From NCBI GenBank assembly GCA_021234155.1, contig JAJEKV010000051.1:1922754-1986753 (forward strand): a stretch of DNA of 64,000 nt, in the 5' to 3' direction. Shown one piece after another: positions 13,507-25,900 of the stretch. Under the pieces are notes generated by a model. That model was not told the origin of the DNA and searched no databases. It saw only the letters and a program-made list of their open reading frames with translations. This DNA comes from Isoetes taiwanensis (lineage: Eukaryota > Streptophyta > Lycopodiopsida > Isoetales > Isoetaceae). How positions within the stretch are numbered: position 1 is the first letter of the stretch; each line of letters opens with the position of its first letter. The translations under genes and the position numbers were made by a program.

Positions 13507-14886
13507 TTATCAATGGGTTTGTGAGCCATGGGTTATGGAGATCTGAGAGTAAAATCCAAAGCTAAGAAGATCAACTATGGTTTTTTAACATCTGTAAGTG
13601 AAGTTCAAGATTAAGAAGATCAGCATATGCCCATGAACGTGAATCAATTATAAAGTTAGAACGAAACTTTGAAGTAAATCAAATGTGAAGTGCATTCTTT
13701 GTGTGTGCACATGCATTAATAGATAGACACATAGAAGATAGAGAGAAGGGAAGATGACGTTAAGTACATTAATTATCTCCTTAACGAGTCGGGAGGGAGA
13801 AAAAACTCGACAAATTTGCTAGCACATATACACACATGCCTTTCAATTTTCTTGGGCAACTATTTTTAACAAAAAGTTTATGCACATATGCATGTGCATG
13901 AAGGGAACATAGTCGTAGAGATAACCCTAACTATGCATATTAAAGAAGAGACATGCACAATTGTTGGGCAAATTCCGGGGTAGAAAGGTTTGTTCCAATT
14001 GAAACTAAGAATTTCTGGTTGAGTTGGCACATTGCTTGGGAAAAATTCTCGGTAGATTTTATGCATATTTGTATAAGAGTAATACAAATTTCCGATTGGG
14101 AACTAAATTGATGAGAGAGTAGGAAAATTTCCGATTGGGTTTAAAAACTTTTGCGAAACACCGGACATGCATTGATGCCCAATCTTAAAATTAAAAATGA
14201 ATTCCTTTGTTCTTCTATCTCCTTATTATGGAGTGCACTATCAACATATTTCTTTTTTAAACAATGGACTAAACAGTGTACAAAGTTGACTGGTCATCTA
14301 TAGTGGAAACTAAGTTGACCGGGTCATCTCTATAGTGGAAACTTCTGTATGATGATTTAGGCACGAAAAGTTAGAAGCTAAAGTGACCTTGCTCAACAAG
14401 GGCAAATAAAAAAAGTCAAGGTAAATTTAGCTAACTTGAAGAAGTTAAAAGTATTATTTGATGCATGTGTTGAGTTGAGCACACACATAAGTACTTTCAT
14501 AACACTCACCGCACAATCTTTTGCAAAGTTGGCCCATTGGCATCAAATTATGCTAATCTTGTTATTATGGCACATAGAAAGAACGAATGTCCATGTACTA
14601 TATTTACAAATGACAATTTTATTTATGCATATCACCTAGTTTGTTCAAGTCTTTGCAAATGAGGCATTAAAAAAGCGCAAAATTGTATGGGATTCAAAGC
14701 ATTATCATTATTGGGCATTCGTTGTGTGCTGCTCTAAGATTTGTTTCTCGCCATTGATCGCCACAAAGGGAAAATATATAGAAACCCACCTATTTCAACC
14801 TCCTTTTTCATCCTCTGGCGCCCCTTTTTAGTCCTCTTTGGCCCCCATTCTTAAAAAGACTCAGCCATTTTTACAGCTCACATTAA

Positions 14887-15198
14887 GGACTTGTCAATGC
14901 TATCAAATCGGATGAATCCAAGCTCAAGTCCAAAACTGAGTTTCATATGCTAGGGGCTTGGTACCCAAATTTATATGTGCATTCTCGGGATCCTATTTCT
15001 TTGGGTTATGCTGATTACTTTAGGAACCATTTTTACCTGCATAATAAATTGGGAAGCCGCCATATGCCCCATAAGACTATTAGCGGTCTGTTTAATGGTT
15101 CCATACCTCACCACTTAATCCCCTCTACCATCATGCATGTGTGTGATCATCTCGGCCCCAATGAGGGCTTCAGTAATGCCCGCACTTTAAATCAGTGA
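14887..15198 (+). CDS. Unidentified open frame, 103 codons
   Basis: Open from a TAA at 14884 to a TGA at 15196; the first ATG is at 14947. The predicted peptide is of ordinary composition (GAWYPNLYVHSRDP, GYADYFRNHFYL, HMPHKTISGLFNG) and looks more protein-like than its neighbours. I recognise no family. It may be a relic exon. Confidence 0.2.
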   Translation, partial: GLVNAIKSDESKLKSKTEFHMLGAWYPNLYVHSRDPISLGYADYFRNHFYLHNKLGSRHMPHKTISGLFNGSIPHHLIPSTIMHVCDHLGPNEGFSNARTLNQ

Positions 15199-16542
15199 TG
15201 GAATCTAGAGCTCCCTGTTCAACCTCATCAACACCAAGTAAATACACTCCATCAATAAATTTTATCTATAATATTGCATTTATGCGCATATGCCACAAGA
15301 TCATATACCTTGCTTTTGCATTTTCAAGTTTGTAATTCTCCCTAATTTTATAAAAGTGAGAACACATGATCTAAACCTTTTATGTTCTTATCTCTAGATT
15401 ATGCATAAAGAAAGTTGCATATCATAAAGAATAAGATCAAACATTACCTCTTGCTTTTGCACAAATAACAATTGCACTCTCTTTACAGTTACACACAGAA
15501 GGGAGTGAGAGTACTCTTTATGGCTTAAACATGTGTCTCCATCTGCTAAAATCAGGATGCCTGGCCAAGAATTTGTATGTAATGAAAAATTTGTGGCAAT
15601 GCTTATATCCCAAGCGCACTAATACGAATGACCTTTGACAACGTGTACTCGAAATTCTGAAAAAGCATAACAATGTCTTAGTGGAAGTGTATGGCATGTT
15701 GAAACTTTTACTGAAGAATCAGCTAGTAAGACAGTTATGAACCTTGGAAACTAGGCAATGTACAACATCCCTTCATGCTAATTAGATATCCATACAATTA
15801 AGAACATCACAATAGTCATATTATCTGTAGAATTGAACCCAATTATAATCAGTATGATAAGACCTATAGCTGCTACATGATGTTAACAATTGTAGATGAT
15901 GTATCATATATTGTCTTTTAGAAGTTGCTACATGACCTGAAACACTTTGAACAATGGGCATGGTCGTCCGCATAGATTAACCTCTCCAACAAAGATTCCA
16001 ACATGTTTCTACTTGCAATTTACACCGACGTCGTATCTTTCCATGAAGTCTACCAAAACCTTTAATAAAAATCAAAGATTGATTATTCGAAATTCGAGTA
16101 CTCTTAACCGAGTAGCCCGCAACTTGCAACTAAATTTCCTGGTTTTCACTCTCGAAAGCAACCATAGCCTAGATCTAAAACCAAATCTTAATATCATGGG
16201 GATGAGAAAAAGACTACTCAGTATTTCTGGATTCCAAACCCCAAAATGGGCCAAGAAGTATCGGATCAGCAATAAATAGGGATCAAAGTAAAAAGAACAT
16301 AAAGAACGTGATGCCTTTTCGAAAGCGTAAACATTGAGGATGGAGGTCGAGTTATGGCGGAGCGACCAAGGATTCATATATTCGGTCCTAATCTTGCATG
16401 TCGGCATCTAAATTCGTTGGTTTTTTCCCACATTCTAAAGTTCGCGATTATGGCAAGGAGTCGGCTTTGCCGAACTCGAAGTTATCGGGTCACGTGTTAA
16501 CAAATGAAAATAAATGTGCATGACAAAACTAAGGTCAAAATT

Positions 16543-16602
16543 GAAGCTTTAAATCAAACATTAATGAATATGCAAGCTTTAAATCAAACATTAATGAATA
16601 TG
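16543..16602 (+). repeat. 30-bp tandem duplication
   Basis: Two near-identical copies of agctttaaatcaaacattaa followed by tgaatatgc. Confidence 0.9.
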
Positions 16603-19600
16603 CGTAGTTTTTAGCCCAATCGGAAGAACAAACACGATTCCTCGAGAGCTTACCACGGTCCATTGTCCGAATAGCCAGGCGACCTTCTAACCGATTCAAT
16701 CGATTCACGGCAATTGCTTGAGCAAGGGAATTGATCCAAGGGAATCCATCAATTGCAAAACAAACACAAAACTAATGAAGAGCATCATTGCGTCTCCAAA
16801 GGATCCACGAGGGAACGTTACGAGAGAGTATGGAAGCGTAAAAGAAAGAGCATTGTCTTGTTTCTCATGATACTACAATAACACGTACCACTAAGAAACA
16901 AAGAAAGTGCAGAAAGAAAGACCTTCCTGAAGCTCTATGGATGTGCGCTCCATTTTGGAAGCCATAGAAGAAAAAGATGGGATCAACCATGCTCCGTCAA
17001 AGCCGTCCATCATAGCTGCTCACCATAGCTGTTCCAACACGCTTAGAAGCTTCCGATTCCTTTTCCGCAAAGGAGAATATATTTGTAAGAATCGAAACAT
17101 AATAGAAGGAGATAAAGGCAAATCAGATCAAGATGCCTTCTCACCGTTTCTTCAAAAAAAACATATAGCTTTCAGATTTACACCGCCCGTAACAAATCCT
17201 ATATCCCACTCAAGAATGTACACAGGGCAACATAGAAACCTATGCCAGCAATCTCCGGCGAGAATTTCTAAAACCACATCTAAACCTGGCCCTTTAGAAT
17301 CCGCGACTTGAGCTGGAAGCCTGATCACCCTTTTGCACATCCATAGCCCGAAAGCCTTGCTTGTGTTTCTATTACTTGGTCTTGTATAAGACCCATTTCC
17401 TACACAACTAAATCCAGCCGAAATACGGATACATCAAAACTTGGGATCCATGAAGTGTCTTTTACCCATGCCTGCGCCAAAAAAGCAACTGTATATAAGT
17501 TCGGTTCCAAGTTGGTTCCTTTATCTGCATAGATTAACCCTTTCAATTTAAGTTCGTCTTTAAAGACTACACTTTAATGCCGTGTTTGTATTCCAATTCG
17601 GCTTTGCCTTCAAACTCTAGGGTGAGACATTATGTCTCACCAAGAAGAATGAAAAGGGTATTGCAAGTGAAATGCACTTCCTGCATCACACATTGGAGGA
17701 CCTCCAACATTGTAGGACGTCCTATAGTTATTTCTGGACCGTTGGTATACTCCTTGGAAATTTGACTTAAGGAATCATAGAAAGAAGCAGCAATCGTCCC
17801 AAGAAAACTTGAAATGTGGGTTAGAAGGGATCTGCCTTCCAATGCTTAAGCTCATTTCCTTGCTTCACAAAGACTTACTACTCGAATGACCTAAATTTCT
17901 TAATACTCAAACAGTTTGCATGCACACAATTTACTCTTGTGCAAGGAAATAAAACTAGTTAGCGATGGGCTTTTGCAATTCGACAAACAACTCACCAGCG
18001 TAGAGTTTCTGAAAGGTACATTTCATTAAATGCATGTGGCATTATCAAAATTGGGGCTGGCATAATATATCTCAAAATTCCATCCATTATCAATGTAACT
18101 GGCCACTAATATATTTCTGAAAGTGCAAAAACCAAGGAACCGCCTTTTGATTTAGGATTGTAAGATGAGAGTCTTTGGCAACTATTCCGTTTGGTTGTGC
18201 AACTATTTCGGTATGCCACATCACAACACATCAAATATAACGAAAAGCTCCATTCAAAGTGCCTATGGATTTTCAATCCAACATGACAATGATTTAAGAA
18301 AACTACAAAAAAACGCAGGGCTTCTACAAAAACAAAGAGATAAAAGCGAAAAGCTTATCGTGAACTCTTAGAACAAAAATCGGGCGTCTTAGGGCGGACC
18401 CGGATCATATGTTCTCCATGTTTACACGATCGTGTTGGGTATAAGCAAAAAAAAAAGGGAAAGTAAGAAGAAGGAGACCGAGTTATTATAATATAATAGA
18501 AAAGATATGGCAAAGCTTTGATAACCTCACAGCACAATGGGGAATTACAAAGACTTGCCTAGGCTTGCCTAGGGTCGGTAGTTCCCATGGCCTTTGCAAT
18601 AATTCACGCAAATGGCCTTGCAAAATGGGAATTCCAAATCAATGCCAATGTTTGTCAACTTGCCATATCCAAGCAAAGATATTAACACCTGAAAAGATTG
18701 AAGTAAGAACAAACGTGCATGATATTCATGGGCATGCAAGGAATGATACACTAGAATTAAAATATCGATTATACTCGGGCATTTAACTCAAAAACATAAA
18801 GTAAGACTAGACGTTAAATTGACGTAGAAGAAAAGAAACATTGTTGAAGGTGCCAACGCCATCTTAAAAGGTAAATGCACTCATGTATTTACTTACCACA
18901 TCGAATACCACAACCCGGACCCAAAACATTTGTAATTAACACCTAATACACTCAAGATATAAAATACCAAGCTCGGTCGAAGGTGCTTGGAGAGCGTCAA
19001 TATTTGCCGAGGCGAGTAAGTGGAGAAAACTCCATGAAAATTCTGGGTCACAACACTCTATTTAGAGAGTATAGAAGAACATATCCAAGCTGAACTCCAG
19101 TCCTTCAATAAAACGGATTCTACATATGAATATCTAGCATTATACAGACTTGGGATGAATCACTCTTTGCAACATTGAAACACATCTCTTTGCTATCTGC
19201 CGACTTCAATCTTCCTAGACTCTGATCTTGTACCAGCTATCTACAATACGATGAAGACATCGTGTCCATAGAAGTCTAAGAATCCGTGCCTAGAGTAGCA
19301 CACATCACGATCTATAATCAAAGGAGTCGAGAAACAACTTGCTTTGTGCGCTAGCTAGTTAAACCACGGACATTGGTAATCTTGCCCTATCGCCTGACCA
19401 AAAACATCATGAAGCATTAGCTATTTAATTTATTATTTAACTTCTTTTTTCAGATATGTCTTGGCGGATGCATTAGCGTAAGAGCAAGCTATTATGCAAA
19501 GCTTCTGAAATGGCAAGGTTACCCGTGTACACAAAAAACAATCCGCAGAGAATGTACAATCGACTTAAAATTTTTCCTTAGAATGGCGGGTTGAGTTTGA

Positions 19601-20797
19601 CTATCTTGCACCTTGAATGCTTCAAAAAGAACATCAAATATGTCTCCTTCCGTTAATTATGTTTCCTTCTTATAGTTCTCGTCACATAAAACCGCCCGAT
19701 CAATTTTGCGCAAATAGCAAGAAAAAATGCACAAACAGCACACACCTGACCATGCGCTCTCATGGGGAAGACAGCCATCACAAGAGGCCAGGAATCAAAC
19801 ACGGTCATGATGCAATCATGCTTTTGAATGAAACAAACCCGAGCATATCATGAAAAAAAAGATCAATGCTTCACAAGAGTAACCAAAAAGACAATCGTAC
19901 ACACAAAGGTCATCTGTTGGAAACAGGGGAAAATATCGATTACTAAAATAGAGCCAACGAAGGGTGTACAGAGTAATACCAACGAAGAAGGGGTACGAGC
20001 AATACACCGATCAATGAGGTCCTTATCTGCGATTGCCGGCATGTCGACACCCACATTTGCACCGGATCAAAAATAAAACTTGCCTAAAAATTGACCGGAT
20101 CACGGGAGGGATTCGCTTAGTCCAAAGAAATATCGGAAGGTTCATCTATGATTGAAGCTCAAAATCAAGTTATCGGCGAGAGGCGCCGAAGTGCCTTCAT
20201 ATTACGAAGAAGCTATCGCCTACGGTTCAAAACATAGGAGGGCACTAATCAATCCTTCAGATCCTTTAACCCGGCCGGACATCGCCGTGCATCCCGCTTT
20301 CGATGAGAACCGCGAAGAAGCGCCGCCACTTTGCCCGACCGTGAAATGAGCAATGGTGAAAAAAATGTTAGACATCTATCCACCGACCCATAGGGAGATA
20401 ATGATATATACTTAATTGCTTGTGCCACTTCATCATCAGAAGGCGAAATGACCTTGTTACTAGATTCAACAGTCCATCGACTCCGCCATAGCCATCGCCA
20501 GAACGGAAGAAAAAAAATTGCAGAAGCTTTTGAAGCCTCCGCCTTTTTTTTCTTTTCTAAATGCCACATCACAAGAAGACAATTAATTTGTTCTGCAACC
20601 TTATCTTATGGCATTAATTGCACTTAATATGGGTGGCCAAATCTCGGCCATTGATCTGGCACATTCAACGGACGAAATCAAAAGCCCCAAATAAGGGGGT
20701 TGATTGGGAATCATGACGTGGCTTCCTCTCGGCCATCGGATCTCACAATCTGGACCGTCCAGACGGCGACACCTCGGGTCGGAAACAAGGGGGCAGC

Positions 20798-22690
20798 TTA
20801 TATAATTGTATATATATAACAGATATATAGTGAAGTGATATCTAATAATTGTTTATAATTTTTTATAGACAATTCTCTCATCTTCATGACATCAATCAAA
20901 TAATTACATATATTATCCATTGGTAGTTTGAAGAAACTGTGTAACGAGACCCCTTGTGGTATTTCAAATCTTCGGCGCAGATTTTGATATGTTGGACATC
21001 TTAGTATTAGATGTTCCTCATCTTCAATCTCATTCGCACCGCATACCTTGCATGTGCGTCTGCTCCTAGGAAAGTTCCCCCATCTCCCTATTTCTATGCC
21101 AAGATGGTGTGAGCTTAGACGTAATCTGCATACTAACCTTCTCTTATAACACGAAATATTACTTCTCATATGCAATGCTTCTTCTAGCTCAGGATTTATT
21201 GAATCTCTATAGAATCCTATCTTGGATCCTGGGTTCTGCCATAAAGTATATTGTACTTTCCTTTCTATCCATTCCCTTAAATCTTTGATATCCTCTGGTA
21301 TCTCTTCTAGTGACATACTCCATTTACAAAGCCATTTTCCAATATCCTTAAACCACCCTTTTATAGTACTCTGGATCATTGCAAGTCTAGGCAATCTATC
21401 CGTGTCCATGTCTCGTACTCTAATCACATATTTTAATGTTTGATAACGGGCTTCTGCTTCCAATGGCATTAGACCTGCCTCCGCTAGCATCATAGGGTAT
21501 GGGGTCTGTATCTTGACTCCTAACTCTGTCAATAAGAATTTTTTCTATATTTTTTCCACTCTTTTCCACATCTCAAGTGAAAGGCCTGGTCGCCATGCTT
21601 CACATCCATAGAGAATTACAGTACGTACCAATGTTTCATACAACATTTTTTTCAAATTCCAATCCATAATATCTGTTTTTTCACACTTCCTCTGCATTGC
21701 ATATAGAGCTTTAAGCCCTGCATTTGTTCTCTGCTGCACCGCCTTATTCCAATTATAGTTGTGATCCACTATAAGCCCAAGATACTTATATGTGTCACAT
21801 ATTTCAATTTCTTGCTCATTATAGAAAAAGTGAAAATCTGGTGTCCTCATCCCAAAAACCAGAATCTTGGTTTTACTTAGGTTAACCTGCATGCTCGTAT
21901 GCTCACAAAATGAAGATAGCGAATTGATGTATCTTTGCATATCATTTGCATTTCTAGCAAGAATTACAATATCATCTGCATATAATAAAAGTATCAGCAC
22001 ATATCCGGCGATTGTGGTGCCTGCCCCTCCATTTTTCTGCAACCATTCTTCTAGTTGCTCAATATAGATGCCGAATAACGTGGGAGAAAGCGGGCATCCC
22101 TGTTTAACCCCAATGTTGCTAAGTATTTCATCCCGGCACTGGTCATACAAAGGGAGTGATAGGCGGACCACTACTTTCTCATACAACGTTGTTATTGCAT
22201 TCCTCAGCTCTATTGGTACATTGATATTACCCATGTACTCCCAAATATTTTTCCGTCTCAGCATATCAAATGCTTTTGTGAGATCTACAAATAATGCAAA
22301 GAGTGACCTTTTAGTTTTCTTAACTGACTCCGTAATAACTCTAATAGTAACCAAATGATCAATAGTGGACTTTTTGGGCCTAAAACCTGCCTGCCCGATT
22401 GCCCTTATATTGCTTTCTTCAGCCCATGCACTCAATTTTTTCTCAACAATAGTAGCAAACAGTTTAGAAAAAAGGCTGCTTACCATCACCATGCGGTAAT
22501 TATTCGGGTCTTTAATGTCCCCAGTTTTATGGATAGGCGTAACACGGTTAATCTGCCATGATGGAGGAAAACCATGTACCATAACTGCATTCATCATTTT
22601 AGTAATAACCTTTGTGGTGGTTTTGCCTGCCCATTTCACCATTTCTGATACTAGCCCAAAAGCATCCTTTGTGAAGACCTGATGAATCGA
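20798..22690 (-). mobile_element. 5'-truncated non-LTR retrotransposon (LINE) with RT
   Basis: Reverse transcriptase of a LINE that copies RNA by target-primed synthesis. The frame runs from about 22642 to 20798 with only one interruption, a TAG near 21544 in an otherwise continuous reading frame. Motifs in order: NRVTPIHKTGD (RT1), FRPKKSTIDHL, LFVDLTKAFD, IGVKQGCPLSPTLF, LLYADDIVILA (catalytic YADD), YKYLGLIVD, and a C-terminal Cys-His knuckle (CKVCGANEIEDEEHLILRC). No endonuclease or ORF1 is present, so it is 5'-truncated near 22690. The 3' end runs into a TA-rich tail. The LINE clade is not resolved by eye. Confidence 0.88.
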
Positions 22691-22839
22691 ACACGCTCAT
22701 CGACATAGATTTCAAGCACGTCAATCCCTCACACAAATTTACACAACGAATCACTGACCGCTCTGCTCACAACAATCTTTAACATTTGATTTTGACTACA
22801 AAATGACTCTGACAACGCTGTGAGACCAAATAACCGAGC

Positions 22840-22902
22840 TCTGAGGCCTGGGAATTGAACCCAGGAGGCTTAGCAGCCTCGACCACGCCCTCAAACATAC
22901 AT
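22840..22902 (-). repeat. tRNA-Ser-like head of a SINE-type element
   Basis: On the minus strand a D-arm/A-box-like GTGGTCGAGG, an anticodon-like loop CTGCTAA (anticodon GCT, serine) and a T-arm CTGGG-TTCAATT-CCCAG with B-box can be read, with a nearly complementary acceptor stem (TTGAGGG and CCTCAG). The D-arm is too short for a functional tRNA, so this is a tRNA-derived Pol III promoter. It lies about 160 bp upstream of the LINE in the same orientation. Confidence 0.5.
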
Positions 22903-25900
22903 AATCATGAGACAACAATCCTTCTCCCTTCTTTGCCGTTGCAAACGTCCCAGATAAGCATGACCAAACTAGGTAGGTCTACCTACTACGTCATCTGATG
23001 ACGTCAATAAATCTGTATATACTTCAAACCTTATAAAGCACCATCGCCCTACACCTGTATTTCCCCTCCTGGTGTACAAAAAAACATCCAAAACATCTTT
23101 TTGAAACCTACACTAGCGTTTTGATACTCTGGGGCACTTAGACATATTTCTTTGACGTGGCTTTGCACATTCCCCAGGAAGTTGTATTCCTCAGACAATT
23201 CCCTATGCACTGAACCCCTACAAGCTAGCCCGGGGGAGGGGGGGCTGTGGCAAGTGCCACATGTCAAAAAAAATCCTATTCTAACACACGTACTCTAACT
23301 ATGCAAGTCATCTAATATTCACATGATCACTGGAGCGGCATTGAATATGGCCACGTGGCGAGCTAGGGTGATGGGTGGAGGCTAACCTATGCCCCCCCCG
23401 TTGGTGGTTTATGAGTAATTGTGGACTCTTCTATATATATACTTAATTTCTGGGCTATGCAAGCATGTGGGATAAATAGTTTCCACTCTTGAAGAACCCT
23501 AACCTGCGCAGATCGAGGAAAACAGGGAAAAACATCGATTTGCTCACTGATCTTCGCCGGATTCAGCCTGCACTCCACTTCAGACATCAGATCTGGCCCT
23601 CTTGCTGCGAAATCTGCGCAAAAGAGGGTTTAACAATCAATCAAAGAAGAAAACAAGAAAACAGAGGATATTTCAAGCTCAAAATATGAGACGGATTTCA
23701 AGCACGTTGCCCATTGAAATCCTTTCCAATAGCACTAGATGTGCATAACACGTAAATATAAATACCCTTCTCGCTAGAGGGTTTTTCAATCAACTTCTTC
23801 CCATTTTTCCTGTTTTAGGACTTGTGTATCACAAAGATCTTCATCTAAGTTCACGATACAACAATTTTTTGCATGTATGAGTAGATATACTTGTATTGTT
23901 AGAAACATTAAAGAAAGCAAGCTTTTCATGATTTTCTAACAAGAAGTCCATAAATCCAACAAGAGACCATTGGGCTAAACATGTGGGTTATATTCTCAAT
24001 GCACATGTAGCTCAATGCCTTTCGTAGTTGTCAAATTATCCATGGCTCATACGCACACTAAGGTTGGAATAAAACTCGTCATACAATGACAAGTGATTGT
24101 TTATATATATACTTCTTGCAACCAGAGTGATTTTTTGGTCATCAAGCTAATCAATCATAATGACCCACTCAAAATGAAATGCGCCAAAATGCATGAGGAA
24201 GGATGTATTTTAAATAGCTGAAGAAACAAACAATTACAGCGCTATGATATATCATCAGGCAGTTAATGTTTCCTAATGTAAATTGATTGGCAGACGCTCA
24301 TTAAAAATGAGGCCAGCTACCATATGTAGCATAATAACAGGGGGTTTTCTTTGTGTTTTTGTACGCTTTTCACAAAGGTTTTCCTAAGATTTCATGGCGT
24401 ATTCGAATGGATGTACTAATGCGTAATTTCTTAGTCGTTGATTTAGCTTTTTTTTTTTCAATGGTCCAACATCCAAGGGCTCATAACAAAAGCCCTCTTT
24501 TTGGGTTGCCCCTAGGGAGGGCAAACCCTCGTTTATGTGGGTATGTGGGTATATTCAAGTATATGCTGGCATATTCCTAGCATATCTTTGATGGCGCTAA
24601 AACCGGCTTGCGCTTTGCACGTAAATGGTCGGTCATCCAAAATTCTCGTTATCGACCGCTACACAAACGCTATCTGCCGGACTTGGCTATGGCTTCTGCA
24701 CCTCGAATTCTGCCCTCCTTTCCGCGCCTTCCGTCAGGGTTCTGGTGAGTTGAGCACATGTTTATCCCTTCCTTATACCCTCTAGGGCATAATCTTAGGG
24801 AATGGGTTCTGGGAAGGGCGTGTGATGTTCAACGAGCCACTTAGAGAAAATTTGCATCGGTTCTTTCAGATTTGGTTTTGGCAATCGGTTATCGACATTG
24901 CAACCATAATGCTGGTTATGGCGTCAGATAGTGCTTCTATTCCGGTATCAGCATTGCATCAGTAATGCCGGTTATGGCATCTCGCTTCTGCAAGATTGTT
25001 TGCATTTCAAAGATACCCCTTTTTTTTCGTTTAAGGCATCGGTTAGGGCATGGGTTTTGGGAAGGGCGTGTGATGTTCAGCGAGCCACTTAGAGATATTT
25101 GCATCGGTTCTTCCAGATTTGGTTTTGGCAATGCAAATGACTTTCCAGCAGGGGAAAAAAATGACGTTTCTTGGTGCTGCGACCTCTGCTTGCTGCTAGG
25201 GCGACTGTGGGACCGCCCCTCTCTCTCAAATCCGGGACTGTTGCTTCATATCCAGGGCCTTCTGCATGATTTCGGAACTAGCAAAGGATTTCACCATCGT
25301 GGAGAGGATTTTTGTGCAAAAAAACAGTTGAAAGTTGGATTCCTTATTTCAATTTTTCTGGAGACTTCTCTGGCGATTCTTCTCTAGCGATTTCTCTGGC
25401 GACTGCTTCTCTGAGGTTAGAATTCGTAATACAATTCCTAACTTCTGCATGCTATTCCTGCTTTCTTATTTCCTTTCGCTATCGTTGGTTCTATGGCGAA
25501 AGTTCTGTATGCTAATCCTATTTCCTATTTCATTTTTCTGTTCCTATCTCTTATTTAGGGCTTCTAAGTTTAGGAACAGAGTTTTTGTTGAATGCTTTTA
25601 TCTACTATTTAATGTTATTTCTTATTTCCTATCTATGGTTCTTATTCTATTGAATAGGGTCCACATTCCTACAGAACATGTAGAGTAAATCAATGTAAGA
25701 AAACTAGCATTAGGTACTTAAGCCCTAGCATTTGCTTCATGTATAACAATAGAGAATAATAATTGCATATTCTGACCCATCTCATTTAGAAGTTTATGAT
25801 TTTGATGGACCATTTTCCGAAGGGGAGTCTCCTGGATATGCTGAAATTAACTTCCTTAAATACAAAGCGTAAGAAATGTCTGAGCTCGGGTTCCATTTTC

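Larger units (their letters stand above)
13507..20797. other. Long non-coding stretch
   Basis: No gene or transposase is recognisable on either strand. Visible items are one unidentified open frame (14887-15198), a 33-bp imperfect tandem duplication at 14282-14345, a 30-bp tandem duplication at 16543-16602, and two more copies of ACAAAGACTT near 17868 and 18548. Confidence 0.5.

Noticed and set aside
16380-16490. Helitron-like hairpin TCGGC-TTT-GCCGA
   Set aside because: No CTRR-T follows at the right distance.
22840-22902. Functional tRNA-Ser gene
   Set aside because: The D-arm is too short and the acceptor stem is imperfect; better as a tRNA-derived SINE head.
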